From contig OW818680.1 in NCBI GenBank assembly GCA_942493055.1, positions 4,774,001 through 4,838,000 on the forward strand: a DNA stretch of 64,000 bases, read 5' to 3'. The position numbers were made by a program, and so were the translations under genes. The DNA is from CAIZQW01 sp942493055 (GTDB lineage Bacteria > Verrucomicrobiota > Kiritimatiellia > RFP12 > UBA1067). Below are positions 57,876 to 64,000 of this stretch, one piece after another. Position 1 is the first letter of the stretch; each line of letters starts with the position of its first letter. The notes beneath the pieces were generated by a model. It saw nothing but the letters and a program-made list of their open reading frames with translations. It made no database searches and was not told the origin of the DNA.

Positions 57876-57996
57876 TCTGAAGAATTATACGCTTCATCCA
57901 ACCTTAAAGCTACTCGTTCGTTTATTGCCCTCCCCCTTCCAGGCTTCCAGTTTCGAAATTCAAGTTTCACTCCCAGCGTTAGAACTGATCTAAAGC

Positions 57997-59469
57997 ATGT
58001 TGTTCAACTCAATAGAATTTCTGATCTTTCTGCCTCTGGTGTTCCTTTTCTACTGGTTTGTTTTCAATCGTAGTGTACGGTGGCAGAACTTATTTGTTGT
58101 TGCGGTTAGTTATATTTTTTATGGCTGGTGGGATTGGACCTTCCTGCTCCTGATTGCATTGACTACCTTCTGTAGTTGGTTAAGTGGCATTTGGATGGGG
58201 GAGCGGGACCGTGAGACGTGTCCTGTCACAGGACTTCGAGGCCATCGCAAATTTGTGATGGTGTCAAATATTCTCCTGAACCTAGTGATCTTGGGTTATT
58301 TCAAATATTTCAATTTCTTTCAGGGAGAGGCCGTCGCATTACTTGAAGCATTAGGCTTTCAGGCGCATGTCTGGACGCTCAAGATTCTACTGCCAGTTGG
58401 TATCAGCTTCTACACCTTCCAAGCGCTGAGCTATTCTATTGATGTTTACCGTGGGGATATGAAGCCGACGCGCGACATGATTGCGTTCTTTGCGTATGTC
58501 AGTTATTTTCCTCAACTTGTTGCCGGCCCCATTGAGCGCGCCACGAATCTGCTCCCTCAGTTTCTCGCTCCTCGAGTCTTCAGTTACCCCCAAGCTGTGG
58601 ATGGCTGCCGACAGATGCTCTGGGGGTTCTTCAAAAAAATGGTGGTGGCGGACAGGTGTGCGGAGTTGGGCAACCTCATTCTTGATGGCAAGCTTGAGAA
58701 TGCGCACACAGGAATGGCCTTGTGGATAGGCATGTTCTGCTTTACTGTCCAAATATACGGCGATTTTTCCGGGTATTCGGATATCGCGATCGGATGTTCA
58801 CGATTGTTCGGAATTAAGATTATGCGCAATTTTGCCTATCCCTATTTCTCGAGGGATATCGCTGAATTCTGGCGTAGGTGGCATATTTCCTTGTCTACCT
58901 GGTTTAGGGATTATGTCTATATCCCGTTGGGTGGGAGCAAAGGGAATAAGTGGCAGCAGATACGAAACACCTTCGCGATCTTTTTAGTGTCTGGTCTTTG
59001 GCATGGAGCAAATTGGACTTTTCTGATGTGGGGGGCCGTGCATGCCCTCTGCTTCTTGCCGCTTCTGGTCAGAGGTCAGAACCGTAAGAACACAGACGTG
59101 GTGGCCCGTGAGCGCATATTCCCGTCTCTTCGAGAGTCCTCTCAAATCTTTATTACATTCCTTTTTGTCTTGCTTGCGTGGATTTTCTTCCGGGCTCCGT
59201 CGCTAACTGTGGCATACAAATGGATCATCGCCATGGGGAGTTTGCACGGTGGCATCGTTCTAACGGGTATCGGCTTGCTTATGTTCAGCAAACTGTTGCT
59301 GGGTATTTTTTTTCTGTTCAGCATGGAGTGGCTGGGGCGCAGGCACCAACATGCGCTTGAGCGGCTGCCAGCTAATAAGTGTCTTCGTTTTTCGCTCTAC
59401 GCACTGATCAGTGCAATCATTCTTGTGTTCCGTGGTGGTCAGCAGACGTTTATCTATTTCCAATTTTAA
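57997..59469 (+). CDS. MBOAT-family O-acyltransferase (AlgI-like)
   Basis: The 490-residue membrane protein has the AlgI/DltB signature: LLPVGISFYTFQALSYSIDVYRGD near 128, FPQLVAGPIERA near 170, and the catalytic H336 in SGLWHGANWTF. It moves an acetyl group across the membrane to a periplasmic partner that acylates a polysaccharide. The downstream SGNH-like gene is the likely partner. The upstream spacer has a short AGAACTGATCTAAAG stretch that may be a remnant of the array. Confidence 0.94.
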   Translation: MLFNSIEFLIFLPLVFLFYWFVFNRSVRWQNLFVVAVSYIFYGWWDWTFLLLIALTTFCSWLSGIWMGERDRETCPVTGLRGHRKFVMVSNILLNLVILGYFKYFNFFQGEAVALLEALGFQAHVWTLKILLPVGISFYTFQALSYSIDVYRGDMKPTRDMIAFFAYVSYFPQLVAGPIERATNLLPQFLAPRVFSYPQAVDGCRQMLWGFFKKMVVADRCAELGNLILDGKLENAHTGMALWIGMFCFTVQIYGDFSGYSDIAIGCSRLFGIKIMRNFAYPYFSRDIAEFWRRWHISLSTWFRDYVYIPLGGSKGNKWQQIRNTFAIFLVSGLWHGANWTFLMWGAVHALCFLPLLVRGQNRKNTDVVARERIFPSLRESSQIFITFLFVLLAWIFFRAPSLTVAYKWIIAMGSLHGGIVLTGIGLLMFSKLLLGIFFLFSMEWLGRRHQHALERLPANKCLRFSLYALISAIILVFRGGQQTFIYFQF

Positions 59470-59527
59470 TCGCGCGAGCCTCTGTTGCCATTGCTTCGCA
59501 GCTTAAGTAATCCGCATAGCATACGAA

Positions 59528-60424
59528 ATGAAGCTTTTTGTTCAAAAATTAATTGCTTACGTCGCGCTCTTGCTCGCGCTCTTTTGCTGTTCTGTTCTTA
59601 TCACATTTTTATCATTCAAGCGTATTCAGTCGATGTCGTTTAAGATCGACGGCGATACCATCATCGTTGGTCACTCCATGCTGGAGTGCGCAATTGATGA
59701 TACTAAGCTCACTGGATGCTTTAACTGGTCAAACTCAGGAGAGAGCCACTTTATATCCTTCTACAAAATCCGGAGACTGCTTGAGGAAAATCGTCAGATC
59801 AAGTATGTTGTATGCGCCTTCAGCCCATGGGGCGATCCAGAGGTTATGAAATGGGAGAATGACTACTGTTTTGGCTTGGGGGCTATCCTTCCTTTTCTGA
59901 ATGTAGTGGATTTCCGCGATTTGCCCTCCTTTAGGATTCTCGCATGGGAGAAGGCGATAAAAGATTACTGGACCATGCAACTGCGCCATCTTACGAGGCC
60001 AATCCCGCTGAGTTATTGGGGAAAACATGCCCAACTTGAGCGATGCGGAGTTGATCAGGACACGCGTTACATCGAAAAAAAAATGCTCTGTAAGAAGGAC
60101 GGGTTTGGCCCCTCGTTATATATCAGACGAATCCAGGAGCTGTGCGATGCCCACGGGGCAAAGATGATCCTGTTGTATACGCCAGTCTATGAAAAGGAGA
60201 GATGGTTCTCGGATGTCTCATGGATACATGACGAGTTTTTTGAGGATATTCTGTTTTGGGACTACAGCACCTTGAAGTTGCCCAAAGACCATTTTGCGGA
60301 TATTAATCATCTGAACACGCGGGGCTCAAAGATATTCACGGAAATGTTTGGAAAGAGACTTGCTGAGATGAAAGTCATCGGGGGGGCTAATGGTAAAAGT
60401 ACTGGTGACTCTGCTAGTAAGTGA
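59528..60424 (+). CDS. SGNH-like polysaccharide O-acetylation protein (AlgJ/AlgX/DltD-like)
   Basis: The 298-residue protein has one N-terminal membrane anchor (LIAYVALLLALFCCSVLITFL), a serine in GHSMLE (Ser50) and DINH (D258, H261), a possible SGNH-type Ser-Asp-His set. In alginate and teichoic-acid systems such proteins finish the acyl transfer started by an MBOAT protein, here encoded 58 bases upstream. The family match is by motif position and not by strong identity. Confidence 0.78.
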   Translation: MKLFVQKLIAYVALLLALFCCSVLITFLSFKRIQSMSFKIDGDTIIVGHSMLECAIDDTKLTGCFNWSNSGESHFISFYKIRRLLEENRQIKYVVCAFSPWGDPEVMKWENDYCFGLGAILPFLNVVDFRDLPSFRILAWEKAIKDYWTMQLRHLTRPIPLSYWGKHAQLERCGVDQDTRYIEKKMLCKKDGFGPSLYIRRIQELCDAHGAKMILLYTPVYEKERWFSDVSWIHDEFFEDILFWDYSTLKLPKDHFADINHLNTRGSKIFTEMFGKRLAEMKVIGGANGKSTGDSASK

Positions 60425-60457
60425 TTCTTTTATAGGGTCATATAGAAATAGCAACAT

Positions 60458-61636
60458 ATGAAGCCTTTTGAAAAACCTATTCTTGTTACGCGTCCTTACC
60501 TGCCGGATTTAAAGAGCTATCAGGAGGGGGTTGCTGAAATCTGGAAGAATCAGTGGCTCACCAATAATGGGCCCGTGCTCCAGCGGTATGTGAAGAACCT
60601 AGAGGCATTTTTTGGAACACCCAATGTGTGCGCATTTAATAATGGCACATTGGCTCTACAGATCGCACTGCAAGGACTGAAGATCCAAGGCGAAGTCATT
60701 ACCACGCCCTTTACCTTTGTGGCCACGGCACACTGTTTGGTCTGGAACAATATCAAGCCTGTCTTTGTTGATATTGATCCCATCTCCTATACCATCAGTC
60801 CTGAAGCAGTGGAAGCGGCGATTACACCTCGGACAACGGCGATTCTGGCGGTACACGTTTTTGGCAACCCGTGTCATCTCGAACAGTTGCAAGTAATCGC
60901 GGATAAGCATCACTTGGCCCTCATCTACGATGCCGCGCACGCCTTTGGCGTGAAAATTGTGGAACCACAAAATCCACAAAATAACACAAAAGATAATCAG
61001 CCAGATTTAAAGGATATCGGCTTGTATGGTGATTGTTCGATGTTCAGTTTGCATTCGACCAAGCTCTATCATTCAATTGAGGGCGGATTGCTGACCTTTA
61101 ACAATCCTGCTTATAAAAAGAGCTTTGAATACTTGCGCAATTTCGGGTTTGAGAACGAGACAGAGGTCATGATGGTGGGCACCAATGCCAAGATGAATGA
61201 GATGCAGGCTTTGATGGGCGATATGATGCTACCCAAGGTGCCAGAGATCATTGCCAAGCGCAAACGCCTGACCCAGGCCTATTTTGAAGGACTGAAAGAC
61301 ATCCCCGGCATTGACCTTCACTGTATTAAGCATTCGCTTCATTCGGCTCATTCGGTGATCCCGAACTTCGCATATCTTCCCCTGGAAATCATGCCCGACT
61401 ACGGCTTGACGCGGGATGGCCTGTACGAAAAGCTGAAAATGTACAATGTTTTTGTCCGCCGGTACTTTTATCCGTTGCTGACCGACTTCCAGTGTTACCA
61501 GAAAGTTGGAAGAAAGGGGGAGTTGCCGATGGCAACGCAGGTGTCTGAGCGGATCGTAACCTTGCCCATCTATTTCGATCTGGAAGTCGATGATGTTTGC
61601 CTTATCTGCGAGATGATTGCTCATTTGGGAAATTAA
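60458..61636 (+). CDS. DegT/DnrJ/EryC1/StrS family sugar aminotransferase
   Basis: The 392-residue PLP enzyme has LQRYVKNLEAFFGTPNVCAFNNGTLALQIAL near 44, VHVFGNPCHLEQL, IYDAAHAFGVKI (aspartate binding the pyridine ring) and the PLP-lysine K202 in SLHSTKLYHSIEGG. It aminates keto-sugars, such as dTDP-4-keto-6-deoxyglucose from RfbB. A 10-residue polar insert (NPQNNTKDNQ) follows the aspartate. Its stop is close to the wbqC start. Confidence 0.95.
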   Translation: MKPFEKPILVTRPYLPDLKSYQEGVAEIWKNQWLTNNGPVLQRYVKNLEAFFGTPNVCAFNNGTLALQIALQGLKIQGEVITTPFTFVATAHCLVWNNIKPVFVDIDPISYTISPEAVEAAITPRTTAILAVHVFGNPCHLEQLQVIADKHHLALIYDAAHAFGVKIVEPQNPQNNTKDNQPDLKDIGLYGDCSMFSLHSTKLYHSIEGGLLTFNNPAYKKSFEYLRNFGFENETEVMMVGTNAKMNEMQALMGDMMLPKVPEIIAKRKRLTQAYFEGLKDIPGIDLHCIKHSLHSAHSVIPNFAYLPLEIMPDYGLTRDGLYEKLKMYNVFVRRYFYPLLTDFQCYQKVGRKGELPMATQVSERIVTLPIYFDLEVDDVCLICEMIAHLGN

Positions 61637-61640
61637 AGCG

Positions 61641-62336
61641 ATGAAACTTGGCATCATGCAACCCTATTTCTTGCCCTATATCGGCTATTGGCAGCTGATG
61701 AATGCGGTGGATACGTATGTGATCTATGATGATGTAAACTTCATAAAGGGTGGTTGGATTAATCGTAATAACCTTCTTCTGAATGGGAAGGCTCATTTAT
61801 TCACATTGCCGTTGACGGGGGTAAGCTCGTTTAAGAAAATCAACGAAATCGGCATTCTTCCATGTCCAGCAACGATACTCAAAACCATTGTGCAGTCTTA
61901 CTCAAAGGCGCCTCAGTTCAGCCAGGTATATCCGCTGCTGGAGTCAATGCTTCACTATAAGTCGATGAATCTTGCCACAGTCCTTGAACATTCGATCACA
62001 AGCGTTGCTGGCTATCTGGATATGCACCCCCGTTTCATGATCAGTTCAGAAATAAACAAAAATACTGAACTGAGAGGGCAGGACAAGGTCCTTGACATTT
62101 GCTCGATCCTGGGCGCAACAGAATATTATAATGCGATAGGAGGAAAGGAATTGTACGACTTCGCAGCATTTCGTGACAAAGGGATTCGCCTCTCATTTTT
62201 AAAGACGGACAGTATACAGTACAAACAGTTTAACCACGATTTTGTCCCAAACCTGTCTGTTTTGGATGTCCTGATGTTTAACTCAAAAGCATCCATCCAT
62301 GAGATGTTAAAGGCGTATACCTTGGAATCGATGTAA
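61641..62336 (+). CDS. WbqC-family protein
   Basis: The start is ATG 61641 (MKLGIMQPYFLPYIGYWQLM); the frame from 61617 overlaps the aminotransferase gene. The 231 residues include YVIYDDVNFIKGGWINRNNLLLNG and LGATEYYNAIGG, typical of WbqC proteins, which are often found in clusters for amino sugars or lipid-linked glycans; their reaction is uncertain (a transferase role is suspected). It lies between the aminotransferase and the flippase genes. Confidence 0.92.
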   Translation: MKLGIMQPYFLPYIGYWQLMNAVDTYVIYDDVNFIKGGWINRNNLLLNGKAHLFTLPLTGVSSFKKINEIGILPCPATILKTIVQSYSKAPQFSQVYPLLESMLHYKSMNLATVLEHSITSVAGYLDMHPRFMISSEINKNTELRGQDKVLDICSILGATEYYNAIGGKELYDFAAFRDKGIRLSFLKTDSIQYKQFNHDFVPNLSVLDVLMFNSKASIHEMLKAYTLESM

Positions 62337-62339
62337 TCG

Positions 62340-63779
62340 ATGTCTGCCTTAAAACAGAAGATCATGAGTGGTGTTTTCTGGCGCACCCTAGAACGGTTTG
62401 GGACGCAAGGCATTGGCCTCGCCATTTCAATGGTTTTGGCCCGTCTACTCGGCCCAGAGGAATATGGAACCGTTGCGCTCCTTTCCATCTTTCTGATGGT
62501 TTCCAATGTTTTTGTAGATAGTGGTTTTGGCAAGGCGCTGATTCAGCGGAAGAATGCGGATGAACTCGATTTCAATACCATTTTCTTTTTTAATATCTTT
62601 GCCGCAACTGTTATTTATTGCTTCTTGTTTTTTATAGCCCCTTGGGTCGCAGATTTCTATGACAAACCGATTCTTGTGTTGATTCTCCGGATTTCCGCAT
62701 TGAATTTGGTCATAGGATCCCTTAATTGCGTTCAGAATGCACTCTTGATCCGCGAGATGCGTTTTCACCTGAGCTTCATGGTCAGCCTCGCGGGGATCTT
62801 GACGCATGGTGCAGTGGGGATTACCCTGGCCTATCTCGGGTATGGTGTCTGGTCGTTAGTCTTCAGCCAGTTGGCCTATACGACTGTTTCGATGGTGGCG
62901 AGGTGGTTGCTGATTGGCTGGCATCCCCGGTTCTGTTTTTCAATTGAGCGCTTAAAGAACCTCTTTGGATTCAGTTCCAAATTGCTGTACTCCGAACTCT
63001 TAGATACTGGCTTTAATCAAATGTACGGACTGCTGATCGGAAAGATCTACTCGCCTGCGGACTTAGCCTATTACAACAGAGGAGATACGCTGCCAGGCAT
63101 GATCATGGGGAGTATTCAGGGGGTCATCGGCAGTGTTGTCTTCCCGGCGCTCTCTTCGATCCAGGATCAGCGGGATCAGATGAAGAAGCTGATGCGTCGT
63201 GCGCTGAGCCTCGCCTCCTTTGTCGCCTTTCCCGCCATGTTCGGGCTGGCTGCTGTTGCGCGTCCTCTGGTTGCTCTCTGGCTTTCAGAGAAGTGGTTGC
63301 CGGCTGTGCCGTATGTTCAGATTGCGTGTTTTACGTATGCCTTTTGGCCTGTGCATGTGGCCAACCTCCAGGTAATACAGGCCTGCGGACGAAGTGATAT
63401 CTTTTTTCGGATGGAAATTGCAAAGCGCATCATTCTTGTGATTGCCATTCTTTTGACCTTCCAGCATGGCGTGATGGCGCTTGTCTTGGGCCGGGCTGCA
63501 ACCGCGCCGATCGGTCTGCTGATCAATGTCTGGCCGAACAAGAAACTCATCGGCTATTCGTTTGGCGAGCAGTGCAAAGACCTCTTCCCCTTTCTGCTTC
63601 TCGCCAGTGTAATGGCCGGGGCCGTAGCTATGCTCTCCTTCTTGCCTTTGCCGGACGGCCTCTTGCTTCTGGCTCAAGTCATGCTGGGCGGCCTTGTTTA
63701 TCTGGCGGGCAGTTGGTTCGTTGTGCCTGAGACGGTCAGCTATATGTACAATACAATCCGCTCCATGATTAAACGGTAA
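62340..63779 (+). CDS. wzx: Polysaccharide flippase (Wzx/MOP-type)
   Basis: The 479-residue protein has about 12-14 hydrophobic segments and the family N-terminus SGVFWRTLERFGTQGIGLAISMVLARLLGPEEYGTVALL. It moves lipid-linked glycan units across the inner membrane, the step before the ligase/polymerase at 42065. It starts 3 bases after wbqC. The alternative, an exopolysaccharide transporter of the PST family, is the same superfamily. Confidence 0.93.
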   Translation: MSALKQKIMSGVFWRTLERFGTQGIGLAISMVLARLLGPEEYGTVALLSIFLMVSNVFVDSGFGKALIQRKNADELDFNTIFFFNIFAATVIYCFLFFIAPWVADFYDKPILVLILRISALNLVIGSLNCVQNALLIREMRFHLSFMVSLAGILTHGAVGITLAYLGYGVWSLVFSQLAYTTVSMVARWLLIGWHPRFCFSIERLKNLFGFSSKLLYSELLDTGFNQMYGLLIGKIYSPADLAYYNRGDTLPGMIMGSIQGVIGSVVFPALSSIQDQRDQMKKLMRRALSLASFVAFPAMFGLAAVARPLVALWLSEKWLPAVPYVQIACFTYAFWPVHVANLQVIQACGRSDIFFRMEIAKRIILVIAILLTFQHGVMALVLGRAATAPIGLLINVWPNKKLIGYSFGEQCKDLFPFLLLASVMAGAVAMLSFLPLPDGLLLLAQVMLGGLVYLAGSWFVVPETVSYMYNTIRSMIKR

Positions 63780-63781
63780 CA

Positions 63782-64000
63782 ATGAGAAGACTCCTCGACC
63801 TCTTAAAGTTGGATTCTGCGATCCCTGAGCCGACCATCCCGCTCATAGAACCCGCCCAGGAGATCAGCGACCGTGAATTAGTCACTCAGCCTGTGGTCTC
63901 GGTTTGCATCGTAACCTACAACCACCAGCAGTGGATCCGTCAGGCAATCGAGAGCGTGGTCGAACAGAAGACGTCCTTTCCTTTTGAAATCATCATCGGC
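63782..64000 (+). CDS. Glycosyltransferase family 2 (partial, 5' end)
   Basis: ATG 63782 starts 2 bases after the flippase stop and is open to the window end (73 residues). VSVCIVTYNHQQWIRQAIESVVEQKTSFPFEIIIG is the GT2 N-terminal nucleotide-binding motif. The rest, including the DxD site, lies outside the window. Confidence 0.9.
   Translation, partial: MRRLLDLLKLDSAIPEPTIPLIEPAQEISDRELVTQPVVSVCIVTYNHQQWIRQAIESVVEQKTSFPFEIIIG

Noticed and set aside
1..64000. tRNA, rRNA and other structural RNA genes
   Set aside because: None was recognised in a reading by eye; a tRNA scan and an rRNA search are needed to exclude them.

Overview
The window looks like a chromosomal segment of a Gram-negative bacterium of the PVC superphylum, most likely Kiritimatiellota or a near relative. 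The reasons are a 2419-residue secreted protein of autotransporter-type beta-strand repeats with LamG- and PA14-like modules, Tat-exported Gfo/Idh/MocA oxidoreductases, a secreted acetyl-xylan-esterase-like protein, and an LptF/LptG permease that implies an outer membrane. This placement rests on gene content only; no rRNA or tRNA gene was recognised.

Layout. Positions 1-16.8 kb are almost all minus strand. They hold plsY-gpsA-nadB (phospholipid precursor and NAD synthesis), a secreted esterase with a Tat oxidoreductase, an EamA transporter, comF on the plus strand, a REP-associated (Y1) transposase, and a tight operon rny-ymdB-xseA-release factor-DJ-1-pdhA-pdhB. Positions 17-28.8 kb are plus strand: a second Tat oxidoreductase with a strong terminator, a DinG-like helicase and the giant beta-repeat protein. 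Positions 28.9-31.6 kb carry a minus-strand 2-oxoacid:ferredoxin oxidoreductase operon whose beta and gamma subunits are fused. Positions 32-36.4 kb carry yicC, an LptF/LptG permease, yebC, a PflX-like radical SAM protein and a small ExbD-like lipoprotein. From 36.7 kb to the end everything is plus strand: metK-ahcY, then a long exopolysaccharide/O-antigen locus. That locus contains UDP-xylose synthase, two UDP-glucose-dehydrogenase-type genes, a ligase/polymerase, a fused sugar kinase/uridylyltransferase, rfbA, rfbB, a DUF218 protein, an MBOAT acyltransferase with an SGNH-like partner, a DegT aminotransferase, WbqC, a flippase and the start of a GT2 glycosyltransferase.

The most unusual part is about 39-58 kb. 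Here the sugar genes are interleaved with small nucleotidyltransferase/HEPN and AbiEii-type toxin-antitoxin pairs, a four-helix-bundle gene and a GxxExxY gene. Most spacers are built from tandem 8-base words (mainly AACTTTAG, also CGCATTCG, CTAACGCA). The words have a fixed polarity: one strand of the word just before start codons, its reverse complement just after stop codons, so each spacer is a large inverted repeat. The pyrimidine-rich tail of these arrays replaces a Shine-Dalgarno sequence before several genes. The arrays supply the stop codon and last residues of rfbB and of a small ORF, and one array sits in frame inside the DUF218 gene and adds about 97 translated residues. Embedded in or beside the arrays are several repeat families that appear undescribed: a 200-bp two-hairpin element (three copies), a cloverleaf-like 50-bp core with 18-bp terminal inverted repeats (three elements, one with the core amplified threefold), a 90-bp perfect inverted repeat (two copies) and a conserved 45-base spacer motif (five copies). 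The same polarity with other words is seen at 34.1 kb and 39.3 kb, so the phenomenon is not confined to the sugar locus.
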